A stretch of 64,000 nt of DNA from Rhodoferax sp. GW822-FHT02A01 (lineage in GTDB: Bacteria > Pseudomonadota > Gammaproteobacteria > Burkholderiales > Burkholderiaceae_C): assembly GCF_038784515.1 (NCBI RefSeq), contig NZ_CP152376.1, positions 3,038,001-3,102,000 of the forward strand, read 5' to 3'. How positions within the stretch are numbered: the first letter of the stretch is position 1; each line of letters starts with the position of its first letter. Shown here in pieces: positions 1 through 8,888 of this stretch. The notes under the pieces were generated by a model that was given only the letters and a program-made list of their open reading frames with translations, did not search any database and was not told the DNA's origin. The position numbers and the translations under genes are program-made.

Positions 1-2002
1 GTATGCCTTGGTTGCGCAGCCCGTGCAATACACGCAATGAAAACTCGGCGTCCTCCATGATGACGGATTCGGTTACCTCCATCTCCAGCAGGCCGACCGG
101 TACATCCTTGACTGACAGCAGCTTGTGCAGTCGATTTTCAAAATCCTCGTCATGCAGGTTGCGGGCGGAAATGTTCACCGCAATGGGTAGTGCGCAACCT
201 CTTTCATTCCAGTCCTGCGCGATGCCCAACACGGCTTCTATGACCCAATCCGTGAGGGGTTTGATGAGCCCGGTGTGCTCGGCCAGATCGATGAACTCCC
301 CCGGCGGAATGATTCCATACTTGGCATGCTTCCAGCGGACCAGGGCCTCTGCCCCTCGGACCAGACCTGAGGCCATATGGATCTTGGGTTGCAGGTAGAT
401 GCGCAAGTCTCCCTCATCAATGGCGCGCCTCAGTTCTCCGGCCAGCGTCAGGCGTCTGGACTGGTCGCGCGCCTTGGGCGGACTGCAGACGCACAAGCCG
501 ATCCCACGCTTCTTGGCTTGGTGGACCGCTATGTCAACGTTGCGATACAGGTCGTGCGGGTTGGTTCCGTGCTGGGGATACAGGGCGATGCCGATCCTGG
601 CTGACAACTCCAGGGGAATGTCGGCAATGAGAAAACGACCCGAGAAAGCCTGCTGCAGTTGCTGCCCCATCAGAATGGCAGCGCTTTCGTCACACTCAGG
701 TATCAATACCGCAAACTCATCGCCGCGCAAGCGGGCGACCATTGCGGAATTTGCAGCGGCCGAGCGCAGTCTCTCCGCGAATTCCCGCAGCAGACAGTCA
801 CCCTGGTGAAAGCCCAGCGCGTCGTTGATTTCGGACAGCCGTTCGATATTTGTCTGAATCAACGCGAACGACTGCCCCTTGGCATGACACGAATGAATGG
901 CGCCATTCAACAGCTCGGTGAAGTAACTGCTGTTGGGCAGGCCGGTGAGCGCGTCGTAGCTCGTGAGAAGGTGCATCGCATTTTCTATCTTCTCCTTTTC
1001 TATTCTTTCACGCAGCGAGGTGAGGCCATAGGCAAGATCCTCTGCAAGTTCCGTCAGCAGCTTTTCCTCATCTGGTCCGAACGCATCCGGTTGGGACGCA
1101 TATATTCCGATGCCTCCTATAGTTTCTCCCTGCACCTTCAACGGGAAGGCAATGCCAGCGGCGTAGTCGGCCATATCGGAGCGCCAAGCGGAATAGTTGG
1201 GATCCGCATGCAGGTTCTGAATGACACATACCTTTTCCGTGCGAATGGCCCGTGCCATGGGACCGCGCCCATACTCGTTGTCTGCCCAACTGTTCTTGAT
1301 GGCGCGCAGCGCCTCCATGCCCGCCGAGTGACCACACTCCGCCATGGTGCGCAGGGTCTTGTCCTTGTCGTCATTGGTGTAGCACACGATGGCCATGGCA
1401 TAGCCACCTACCTTGACGATGGCCTGGCACATGCTGTCCAACAGGGATTGTTCGTCCGTGGCCCTGAGCAGTGCGCGGTTCCCTGCACTGAGCGTCGTGA
1501 GCGCGCGGCTCACACTTTCCTGCAACCGAATGCGTCGCTCCAGCTCCGCGTTGAGCTCCTGAATCTGATCTTCGGTGCGTTTGCGCTCGGATATATCGCT
1601 ACCCACTACGTAATACCCGATCACCTCGTCACGATTGCCCAACCGGGGAACGTACTGAATGGCAAGCCAGGTGTCTGGAAACGGCATCCAGTCGTAATGC
1701 TGCAACTGACCTTTCAGCGCACTTTCAATCTGTTGTGAAACCGTGGCATAGCGGTCCTGCCCCAAGACCTGTTGCACGCTGTGCCCCCGTATGTCTTTCA
1801 TGCAGGGGGCAAAGTATTTCTTGTACAGGTCGTTGACGTATTCGTAATGCTGCTGCGCGTTGACGTAGGCAATCAGGGCAGGCACGTTGTTGGCAATGCC
1901 CGACAGATGGTCTTCACTGTCGTTGGCCTGTCTTCTCAGGACCGAATAGATCGCAAGAACCAAGCCCAGAAGAAACGTGCCCGTCAGTATGGTCGTGGTC
2001 AT
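1..2002 (-). CDS. Membrane-anchored PAS-GAF-GGDEF-EAL protein, C-terminus cut by window edge
   Basis: The frame stays open to base 1, so the last part of the EAL domain is missing; 667 codons are visible. Residues 2-23 form one membrane segment. A PAS domain (about 35-150, ending in a DISERK-type linker), a GAF domain (about 175-325), a GGDEF domain and an EAL domain follow. The GGDEF signature is degenerate (RGDEF at 426-430) and there is no RxxD inhibitory site before it, so cyclase activity is doubtful. EAL is intact at 552-554 with NISARN and ESV motifs, which suggests a c-di-GMP phosphodiesterase at the inner membrane controlled by PAS/GAF input. The start overlaps the stop of a 19-codon upstream frame (ATGA), which implies translational coupling. 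Family assignment is firm; ligand is unknown. Confidence 0.9.
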   Translation of the reverse strand, partial: MTTTILTGTFLLGLVLAIYSVLRRQANDSEDHLSGIANNVPALIAYVNAQQHYEYVNDLYKKYFAPCMKDIRGHSVQQVLGQDRYATVSQQIESALKGQLQHYDWMPFPDTWLAIQYVPRLGNRDEVIGYYVVGSDISERKRTEDQIQELNAELERRIRLQESVSRALTTLSAGNRALLRATDEQSLLDSMCQAIVKVGGYAMAIVCYTNDDKDKTLRTMAECGHSAGMEALRAIKNSWADNEYGRGPMARAIRTEKVCVIQNLHADPNYSAWRSDMADYAAGIAFPLKVQGETIGGIGIYASQPDAFGPDEEKLLTELAEDLAYGLTSLRERIEKEKIENAMHLLTSYDALTGLPNSSYFTELLNGAIHSCHAKGQSFALIQTNIERLSEINDALGFHQGDCLLREFAERLRSAAANSAMVARLRGDEFAVLIPECDESAAILMGQQLQQAFSGRFLIADIPLELSARIGIALYPQHGTNPHDLYRNVDIAVHQAKKRGIGLCVCSPPKARDQSRRLTLAGELRRAIDEGDLRIYLQPKIHMASGLVRGAEALVRWKHAKYGIIPPGEFIDLAEHTGLIKPLTDWVIEAVLGIAQDWNERGCALPIAVNISARNLHDEDFENRLHKLLSVKDVPVGLLEMEVTESVIMEDAEFSLRVLHGLRNQGI

Positions 2003-2058
2003 TTGACCACCTCGTGAGTGATCTGCCGAGTCGATCCGCCGAACTTCTCAATATGCAT
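1999..2058 (-). CDS. 19-codon upstream reading frame coupled to the PAS-GAF-GGDEF-EAL gene
   Basis: ATG at 2058 lies 6 bases after a strong Shine-Dalgarno sequence (GGAGG, with TTATCA before the ATG). The frame encodes MHIEKFGGSTRQITHEVVK and its TGA overlaps the downstream ATG as ATGA. The downstream gene has no comparably good ribosome site of its own, so the short frame probably loads ribosomes for it. I recognise no family; it could be a leader peptide, or just the true ribosome entry point for the large gene. Confidence 0.45.
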   Translation of the reverse strand: MHIEKFGGSTRQITHEVVK

Positions 2059-2244
2059 TGATAACCTCCATCTAAGGTGCAATAGCAGTATTGATTTCCT
2101 AAGACGTCCCCATTCGCATTGATTCAAATTGTGAAGGAGGATCAACAATCGTTTTGTGCCTGGGCGGCAACAGTCTTGTTCCAGCCGCGGAATGCGGCTA
2201 TCCGTGTCCAGTTCGGTGCCAGCGGGGCGTCGGCGCGCAGGTCC

Positions 2245-3171
2245 TCAGGCCGCTTTCATGCGTGCGGCAACGTGCTCCACCAGGAAGTCAATCAGCACGC
2301 GGCATTTGGGCGCCAGGAAGCGATTGGGCGGATACAGGATGTGCGCGGTGCCGTGGTAGTTTGCCTCCAGCTCCCATTCTGGAAGGATGCGCTGCACGGC
2401 CCCTGATCGCAGCGCACTTCGGGCCACGAAGTCGGGAACGCATCCAACACCCACGCCCCGCAGGACAGCTTCCAGGCGCATTTCGCTGTGGTTGGCGACA
2501 TAGCGCCCCTTGACGACGACGTCCTCAACTTCGTTGCCCTTCTTGAATCGCCACCAGTTGTCCCGGTCGCGCTCTCCCAGGTAGAGGCAGTTGATTCCCA
2601 CGAGGTCTTTGGGGTTCTTGATGGGGTGGTTGTTCTTGAGAAACTTGGGCGAAGCGCACAGGATGTGCTCAACCTCCATCAGCGGCCGCGAAGCCAGATT
2701 CAACGGCGGCACCTTGGTCAGCTGGACCACCAGATCGACACCTTCCTGAATAGGGTCGACCAGCTTGTCGGTGACGATGAGCTGCACGTCCACTTCGGGA
2801 TACTTGTCCAGGAAATCCAGGATCGCAGGATGCAGGATGTGCTTTGCAAAAGCCTTGGGCGCAGTGAGGCGCACCATGCCTTGCGGTCGCTCCATGAACT
2901 TGGCCGTTACCTGCATGGCGCCTTGCGCGGCCTCCACCAGTTCGCTGCATTTGTGGAAGGCCTCCATGCCCACGTCGGTGAGTTGCAACTGGCGGGTGGT
3001 GCGCCGAATCAGTTGGGCCCCCAACACTCTTTCCAGTCGGGTGACCTGTTTGCTCACCGCTGACGGCGTGATGTGAAGAAAGCGCGCGGCGGCCGAAAAG
3101 CTGCCCGACTCCGCCACGCGAACGAAGGTGACCATTTCGGTCAACACATCCAAGAATTCATTCTTTCCCAT
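2245..3171 (-). CDS. LysR-family transcriptional regulator, divergent from ArgG-like operon
   Basis: A 308-residue LysR protein. The N-terminal helix-turn-helix (about 10-68) reads FSAAARFLHITPSAVSKQ, followed by the typical linker helix and a two-lobed effector domain. I chose ATG at 3171, which has GGGAG about 9 bases upstream; an in-frame GTG at 3198 is possible but has no better ribosome site. It is transcribed away from the ArgG-like/dioxygenase/exporter operon starting at 3405, across a 233-base intergenic region, the usual arrangement for a LysR regulator of its neighbour. The effector is unknown; by position it would be an amino acid or the operon product. Confidence 0.9.
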   Translation of the reverse strand: MGKNEFLDVLTEMVTFVRVAESGSFSAAARFLHITPSAVSKQVTRLERVLGAQLIRRTTRQLQLTDVGMEAFHKCSELVEAAQGAMQVTAKFMERPQGMVRLTAPKAFAKHILHPAILDFLDKYPEVDVQLIVTDKLVDPIQEGVDLVVQLTKVPPLNLASRPLMEVEHILCASPKFLKNNHPIKNPKDLVGINCLYLGERDRDNWWRFKKGNEVEDVVVKGRYVANHSEMRLEAVLRGVGVGCVPDFVARSALRSGAVQRILPEWELEANYHGTAHILYPPNRFLAPKCRVLIDFLVEHVAARMKAA

Positions 3172-3404
3172 TGGGAAACACTCCCTTTCCAGCGACACCT
3201 GTTGTCAATATACCTGTGAAGGAAGAGGATCGCTGCGGCATGAGACCTTGTACCGGCCAGGGCGATACCGGTAAATCGTCAAGCAGTCAATCGGAAATTG
3301 GTTCCGAGGGGGCATATCAGCTGTTCCGCCATGTGGGATTTTGCAAACACTCTTCCGACCAGAAGATCAGTCCGTCCCGATCTCACTTTCAAACCGGAGG
3401 AAAC

Positions 3405-4610
3405 ATGATCTCTAAACGGATTCGCAGCTTTGCAGATATGGACGTTGTGGCCAGTCATTCACGCCATATCCTGACGCTTTTCAGCGGTGGCCTGGACAGC
3501 AGTTATGCCTTGAAGGAATTGGCCCGACGCAACTGCAAGGTTACTGCAATGGCGGTGGATGTCGGGGATGGCGTGGACCAGAGCGACCTGAAGTCCATCG
3601 CCGACCACTTCGGCGCCGACCTGGAAGTCGTGGATGCGAGGGAAGAGTTCGTCAACGTGGGTGTCATTCCTGCCATCCGCGCGCAAGCCAAATACCTGGG
3701 CATCTACCCGATCAGTTCTTCGCTCACCCGTCCGCTGATTGCGGCCTCCGCAGTGCGGACGGCAAAGAGGCTTGGCTGCGACGCCGTCATCCATACCGCC
3801 AATCAATCGCAGAACAGCCTGCGCCGCCTCAACGGTGCCATCTCGCAATTGGGATTTGGTGGTTGGTACGGGACGCCCTATGAATTTTCTGCCCTCAGCC
3901 GTGAAGAGAAGATCGCCGGATTGGCGGCAGCAGGGCTCACGCGCTTTCAGGCACGCGGTATTAGTGGTGACGCCAATCTGTGGGTGCGCGAGTACGAATC
4001 GGGCTCACTGGACAACCCGGAGGCCTTCTGGGTGCCGGACTCTCTGTACCAGTGGACCGCCGCGACGCAGAGCAAGTTTGGAGCCAGCGTGCAGATTCGT
4101 TTTGAAGGCGGCAGGCCGGTGGCGGTCAACGGCAAACGCATGCCGACCATGGAGCTTGTTGAGCAGCTCAACTACCACGTGGGTTCGTTCGGCATTGGCC
4201 GGTACAGTGGGCTTGAACACCTGGACCAGGGTGAGAAGGTGCTTGAAGTGCGGGAGGCCCCGGCTGCAACCATTCTGATGGATGCCTACAGGCATCTGGA
4301 GACGGCCTGCCTTGAATATGAGGTGCTGCGTGAGAAAGCCAGCCAGGAGCAGCTCTGGGTACGTGAGGCCATTGAAGGCCGGTGGTATGGCAAGCTGCGC
4401 GAATCGGCGGAGCAGTTCATCGACTGCACAGCCCAGCAGGTCAGCGGGACTGTCGGCTTTCAACTGCGCGGCGGTGCTGCCGACGTGTGCTCCATCGTGG
4501 CTGACGTGCCGCTCTACCTGACGGACCGCGATGCGTGGGAGAAGTCGGTTGCCAAGATTCGCGGCAGCAACAGCCTGCAAATCCCCGAGGCCATGGAGGT
4601 GGCAGCATGA
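3405..4610 (+). CDS. Argininosuccinate synthase-like ligase with altered substrate motifs
   Basis: 401 residues, the size of ArgG. The PP-loop SGGLDSS near residue 25 is the ATP-pyrophosphatase motif of this family, and SGDANLW with a following E.G.L segment matches the ArgG core. The ArgG motifs that hold aspartate and citrulline (family pattern GCTGKGNDQ and the KSRGVYETP region) are replaced here by TANQSQNSLRR and by EKVLEVREAP. I therefore infer an AMP-forming condensation of some carbonyl/ureido substrate with an amine, not arginine biosynthesis. ATG at 3405 has an excellent GGAGGAAAC. Its stop overlaps the dioxygenase start (ATGA at 4607-4610). No argH is nearby. Confidence 0.85.
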   Translation: MISKRIRSFADMDVVASHSRHILTLFSGGLDSSYALKELARRNCKVTAMAVDVGDGVDQSDLKSIADHFGADLEVVDAREEFVNVGVIPAIRAQAKYLGIYPISSSLTRPLIAASAVRTAKRLGCDAVIHTANQSQNSLRRLNGAISQLGFGGWYGTPYEFSALSREEKIAGLAAAGLTRFQARGISGDANLWVREYESGSLDNPEAFWVPDSLYQWTAATQSKFGASVQIRFEGGRPVAVNGKRMPTMELVEQLNYHVGSFGIGRYSGLEHLDQGEKVLEVREAPAATILMDAYRHLETACLEYEVLREKASQEQLWVREAIEGRWYGKLRESAEQFIDCTAQQVSGTVGFQLRGGAADVCSIVADVPLYLTDRDAWEKSVAKIRGSNSLQIPEAMEVAA

Positions 4611-5365
4611 ACGCCGTACTCTCCCCGACGCGCCAAGTAACAAGCCCGCCGCTATGGGCGCGCGCCTCGCGGCTCCTGGCCTCCAAGGACTATGCTGTAC
4701 TGGCCGGCTCCGACGTTGCCGAGGCTGCAGGTGTGTACGACTCCAGCTGGCATGACTTTGCGGACTATTGGAACCGGCTGACATTGGACCGGCACATGGG
4801 CGACGGTGGGCGCTATCGTCTGCGGCGTTACGGGCAGTTCAATACCCAGCCGGATGGCTCGTTGCTGCAACTTCCGCACGGGCCCTATGAGCAGCCGAGC
4901 TATGTGAATGCGCTCAACGGCGGCATACCGCGCTACTTTGATCCATTGGAGCAAGGCTTTGTGGCGCACCCCGTCCTGCGGGGAATCCTGTGGACCCTGG
5001 TGCGCATTGTCGATGCCGCGCAAGGACATCCGACCCCCTGGAACATCCGTTTGCACCCCTACCGGATCCTGGCGCGCAGTGGAGAGCTTGGACAACCTAC
5101 GCCTGAGGGCTTGCACCGTGACGGGGTGCACTACATCGTCTCAATGATGGTGCGTCGGCAGAACGTGGTGGGTGGCGAGAGCATGATCACGGATGTCCGC
5201 AGACGCCTGCTGGACAGCGCGACGCTGACGGAGCCCATGCATACCTTCATCGCCAATGACGAGAGCACGATGCATGCCGTCACCGCCATTTCCCCCAAGA
5301 TCGACGGCATGCCCGCTTATCGGGACGTGCTGGTTGTCGCCTTCACCCGGCGGGAGTCTGCATGA
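4607..5365 (+). CDS. 2-oxoglutarate/Fe(II) dioxygenase, amino-acid hydroxylase type
   Basis: 252 residues resembling the 2OG-Fe dioxygenase family that contains Bacillus L-isoleucine hydroxylase (PF10014 type). The iron site is visible as HRDGVHY near residue 170 (HxD) with a distal His in ESTMHAV, and a following Arg near YRDVLVVAFTRR could bind 2-oxoglutarate. Family members hydroxylate free aliphatic amino acids, so hydroxylation of an amino acid or of the ligase product is the likely reaction, in the cytoplasm. It is translationally coupled on both sides: ATGA overlaps with the ArgG-like ligase upstream and with the DMT exporter downstream. GGAGG lies 7 bases before the start. The exact substrate cannot be read from the sequence. 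Confidence 0.85.
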   Translation: MNAVLSPTRQVTSPPLWARASRLLASKDYAVLAGSDVAEAAGVYDSSWHDFADYWNRLTLDRHMGDGGRYRLRRYGQFNTQPDGSLLQLPHGPYEQPSYVNALNGGIPRYFDPLEQGFVAHPVLRGILWTLVRIVDAAQGHPTPWNIRLHPYRILARSGELGQPTPEGLHRDGVHYIVSMMVRRQNVVGGESMITDVRRRLLDSATLTEPMHTFIANDESTMHAVTAISPKIDGMPAYRDVLVVAFTRRESA

Positions 5366-6291
5366 AGGGCTCACCTGCAGGGTTGGCAAATGCCGCAACT
5401 ACGGCTGCGTCATACACCCGGTATCTGCCCGAACTCATGTTGCTGGCAGTCGCGGCGGTGTGGGGCGGCAGCTACGCGGTGGCCAAGCAGGTGACCCTGC
5501 AGGTGACGGTGCTGCATTACCTGGTGCTGCGTTTCAGCCTGACGGCGATAGTGCTGACACCGTCCTTGCTGTCCATGCTGGGACGGCAGAACGTGCGCAA
5601 AAGCCTGACGGTTGGTGCCACGTTGGGCTTGTTGCTGTTGTGCATATTTGTGTGCGAGACGGTCGGGGTTACGCTCACCTCGGCCACCAACGCGGCGTTT
5701 CTCATCAGCCTATGCGTTGCGCTGACCCCTCTGGTGGAATGGGCCCTTCTTGGACGCCCACCAAGCCAGGTGGTATTGGCGGCCGTGGCAGCCTGCCTGG
5801 CAGGCGTTCTGCTACTGAGCCCCTCTGCGCTCATGGAGCCCCTAAGGAGCAAGGGTGACTGGCTGATGCTGGCCGCAGCCCTTCTGCGCGCGCTCATGAT
5901 GACCCTGACACGCAAGATGACGCAATGGCACCCGGTCTCTGCCCTGCAGCTCACCGCCATGCAGGCCTGGATTGTGTTTCTGGGTGCCCTGTTTGCATTG
6001 CTGTCTACGGATGGGCAAGGGCTTGCCGACACCATCCCCGGCAATCTGGATTTCTGGTTCCTCATGGGATTTTTGGTTCTGTTTTGCACGGTGTTTGCAT
6101 TCTTTGCACAGAACTATGCCGCTGCCAGGTCTTCACCCACCAAGGTCGTTTTCTTAATGGGCAGTGAACCGATATTTGGTGCCCTATTCGCCTGGATATT
6201 TTTCGGGGAGATGCTCTCTGGCTGGGCCTGGATCGGATGCGGACTCATACTTGCCGGTACCGGTGCCGTGTTGCGGGCGCCGCGCAAATAA
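5362..6291 (+). CDS. EamA/DMT-family exporter
   Basis: 309 residues with about ten hydrophobic segments arranged as two EamA repeats, the drug/metabolite transporter fold used by RhtA-type amino acid and metabolite exporters. The first repeat begins at residue 28 with LLAVAAVWGGSYAVAKQ. ATGA overlap with the dioxygenase makes it the last gene of the three-gene operon. Because RhtA-like exporters often accompany amino acid hydroxylases, I infer that it exports the hydroxylated or ligated product. It could also protect the cell from a toxic intermediate. Confidence 0.9.
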   Translation: MKGSPAGLANAATTAASYTRYLPELMLLAVAAVWGGSYAVAKQVTLQVTVLHYLVLRFSLTAIVLTPSLLSMLGRQNVRKSLTVGATLGLLLLCIFVCETVGVTLTSATNAAFLISLCVALTPLVEWALLGRPPSQVVLAAVAACLAGVLLLSPSALMEPLRSKGDWLMLAAALLRALMMTLTRKMTQWHPVSALQLTAMQAWIVFLGALFALLSTDGQGLADTIPGNLDFWFLMGFLVLFCTVFAFFAQNYAAARSSPTKVVFLMGSEPIFGALFAWIFFGEMLSGWAWIGCGLILAGTGAVLRAPRK

Positions 6292-6386
6292 AAGTGAGAC
6301 AACGGATGGAATATGCAGGACACTCGTAGATTGGAGGCATAAAAAAATAGTTTTCAGAGCAGCGCAAGCCGCCGTTGGGGAAAACG

Positions 6387-7817
6387 ATGCTACAAAACCT
6401 GCCAAACGAGCATTGGGTGTTGCTTTCGACCGAGCCCGCCGGACGGAGGGAGTACCGACTTGCGCTGTGCGCCATCCTGTTTTCAGCCCTGGTTCTTCTG
6501 TGTGCAGCACCGTTTGCCAAGAGTCCCTTGGAAGAGTTCTCCGCCTTCCTCCCGGCATATGTGGCGGCGCTGGTTCTCTGTGACCTGATTACTGCGGCGC
6601 TGCTATTCAGTCAGTACGGCGTACTGCGGGCACCCGCCCTGTTGGTGCTGGCAGGCGGTTATGTGTTCTCCTGTTTGATTACGCTGGTCTACGCGCTGAG
6701 CTTTCCCAATCTGTTCTGGTCGCCACAGGTGACCGGCGCCGGGCCGCAAACATCGTCTGCCATGTACATGTTCTGGCACGGTGGCTTTCCCCTGTTTGTC
6801 ATTGCCTATGCCAATACCAGGCGCGACGATGGCACGGGCGGACCACCCGAAACCCAGACGACCCGCGCAGCAACCGTCCGTGTGGTTGCCACAGTGTTCC
6901 TGGTACTTGCCCTTGTAACGGGGTTCACGCTGTTTGCGCTGCGAGGAAATGGGCTTATCCCGACGTTTCTGGATGGCAACCAGACAACTCCCCTGGGGCA
7001 CGGGTTTCTGTTGGCCGTCTGGCTGTTGAGTGCAACTGCGCTGGTGGCACTTTGGCGCAAGAAGCCGCACTCCGTGCTCGATGTATGGCTGTTGGTCGTC
7101 CTGTGCGTCTGGTTGTGTGACATTGCGCTGGGGGCTCTGTTGAACACCGGTCGCTATGACCTGGGTTGGTATGTGGGACGCATGTACGGCCTGCTGGCAG
7201 CGAGTCTTCTTTTGATCGTGCTGCTGATAGAGCATGGCAGGCAGTACGCCCGGCTGGTACAGCTTTCCATGGAGCTGGGAACGGCAAACCAGGCGCTTGC
7301 CACGCTGTCCCGCCACGATGGGCTGACCGGCTTGTCCAACCGCCGCTATCTGGACGAATATCTGGATGTTCAGATCACTCTGGCAAAGCGGCAAAGGGAC
7401 GTGCTGGCCTTGGTCCTGATCGACGTGGACCATTTCAAGCTGTACAACGATCGGTACGGCCACCCGCGTGGCGACGAATGTCTGAAGGTTGTCGCGACGG
7501 CACTCCAGAAGTGCACCAATCGGCCCGCCGATATGGTGGCCCGATACGGCGGTGAGGAGTTCGCGGTGGTGTTGCCCGGAACGGACTTGCATGGAGCCAT
7601 CCAGGTTGCCGACTCGATCAGGATTGCCGTAGCCAACTTGAACATTGCGCATGCCGGCTCGCCGACTGCGCCTAGCGTCAGCATCAGCGCAGGCGTGGCC
7701 GCATTTGCACGCCACGCGGAAATGACAGCGGAGCGCCTGCTCGTTGCGGCCGATGACGCCTTGTACAGCGCCAAGCGCCGTGGTCGAAACCGTGTGGATT
7801 TCGCCGAGGAACTGTAG
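6387..7817 (+). CDS. MASE4-type membrane diguanylate cyclase
   Basis: 476 residues. The N-terminal 290 residues hold about eight membrane segments in the pattern of the MASE4 sensory domain, followed by a GGDEF domain with active GGEEF at 388-392. An RPAD sequence precedes GGEEF by exactly five residues, matching the RxxD product-inhibition site. It should make c-di-GMP at the inner membrane and be feedback-inhibited. ATG at 6387 (after GGGGAAAACG) is preferred to an in-frame TTG at 6375. It ends 10 bases from the convergent adenosine deaminase gene. Confidence 0.9.
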   Translation: MLQNLPNEHWVLLSTEPAGRREYRLALCAILFSALVLLCAAPFAKSPLEEFSAFLPAYVAALVLCDLITAALLFSQYGVLRAPALLVLAGGYVFSCLITLVYALSFPNLFWSPQVTGAGPQTSSAMYMFWHGGFPLFVIAYANTRRDDGTGGPPETQTTRAATVRVVATVFLVLALVTGFTLFALRGNGLIPTFLDGNQTTPLGHGFLLAVWLLSATALVALWRKKPHSVLDVWLLVVLCVWLCDIALGALLNTGRYDLGWYVGRMYGLLAASLLLIVLLIEHGRQYARLVQLSMELGTANQALATLSRHDGLTGLSNRRYLDEYLDVQITLAKRQRDVLALVLIDVDHFKLYNDRYGHPRGDECLKVVATALQKCTNRPADMVARYGGEEFAVVLPGTDLHGAIQVADSIRIAVANLNIAHAGSPTAPSVSISAGVAAFARHAEMTAERLLVAADDALYSAKRRGRNRVDFAEEL

Positions 7818-7827
7818 CCCGTGATTG

Positions 7828-8841
7828 CTACCAGGTGGCCAATGCACCGAGCAGCTTCGCCTTGGTATCTTCGTTGGCAAAGCTGGCTTCTATGGAGGTG
7901 TGCGCGACCGACCTGGTGACGTCATCGTTCCAGCCAAAAGTCCGTTGGCACAAGGCATATTCCCCCACCAGACTGGCGTCCAGCAAGGCGGGGTCATCGG
8001 TATTGACTGAGACAGGCACACCCGCAGCTCGCAGCCTTTCGATGGGATGCTCCTGCATGGACGGATATACGCGCAGAACCAGATTCGACGTGGGGCAGAT
8101 CCCCAGGGGGATCTGCCGGTCGGCCAGCATGCGGACCAGTGCCGGGTCTTCTATGGCTCTGACGCCGTGGTCAATCCTGTCTGCGCCCAGCAGCTCCACC
8201 GCGTCCCAGACCCCTTCGGGTCCACTGGACTCGCCGGCGTGGACTGTGCGGCGCAAACCGGCGTTTGTCGCCCTGCGGAAGGCATCGGCAAAGCGTGGAC
8301 CGGTGCGACCTGCGGCGGCCTCATTGCCATCTACCGACAAGGCGACCACTCTCGGGTGACGCATGGTGGTCAGCATGTCAACCAGTTCGATGGCGGCGTC
8401 GGCTGACTGTGTGCGCAGCAGGCTGACGCACAGTCCCACGCTGGGCAGACCGTCCTGCTCGGCCTGCGTAAAGCCGGCATCGATCGCCTCCAGCATGGCG
8501 CCCAGTCGGCCGTGCCAGGCATGCCAGTGCGTGGGGTTGAAGATCACATCGGCATAGCCCGTCCCGTTGTCGGCCAGCCGTTGACTCAGGCCATAGCTCA
8601 ATTCCACCAGTCGATCGGTGGTGCAAGCCAGGCCGCAGGCCAAATCCAGAAAGCCCAGAAAATCGGCAAGGCCCGAAAACTTGAAGAGGTCCTCCTGCGG
8701 CCGGGGCAAGCTGACGCCTTCCAGCCTGGCCCACTGGGCGATCAAACTGGCCCCAAAACTGCCCTCCAAATGGAGATGCACCTCGGCTTTGGGAAGTGAT
8801 TTCAGTCGACTTGCTTTAGCGTTCTGGACAGATGTATTCAT
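7828..8841 (-). CDS. add: Adenosine deaminase family protein
   Basis: 337 residues with all signature motifs of the zinc adenosine deaminase family: HLHLEGS near the N-terminus, SVDGNE, HAGESSG, DHGVR, CPTSNL and NTDDP near the C-terminus. It should hydrolytically deaminate adenosine or a related 6-aminopurine in the cytoplasm. The gene lies 47 bases downstream of the PhnD-like binding protein on the same strand, so it may be the third gene of that transcript. The family also contains adenine and aminodeoxyfutalosine deaminases, so substrate specificity is not certain. Confidence 0.88.
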   Translation of the reverse strand: MNTSVQNAKASRLKSLPKAEVHLHLEGSFGASLIAQWARLEGVSLPRPQEDLFKFSGLADFLGFLDLACGLACTTDRLVELSYGLSQRLADNGTGYADVIFNPTHWHAWHGRLGAMLEAIDAGFTQAEQDGLPSVGLCVSLLRTQSADAAIELVDMLTTMRHPRVVALSVDGNEAAAGRTGPRFADAFRRATNAGLRRTVHAGESSGPEGVWDAVELLGADRIDHGVRAIEDPALVRMLADRQIPLGICPTSNLVLRVYPSMQEHPIERLRAAGVPVSVNTDDPALLDASLVGEYALCQRTFGWNDDVTRSVAHTSIEASFANEDTKAKLLGALATW

Positions 8842-8888
8842 GAAAGGCCTTTGGGAATCAACCGGGCGTTGGGTCTCGCGGTTGTAGT

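Noticed and set aside
3405..4610. argG of arginine biosynthesis
   Set aside because: Diverged substrate motifs, operon with a dioxygenase and exporter, and absence of arg genes speak against it.
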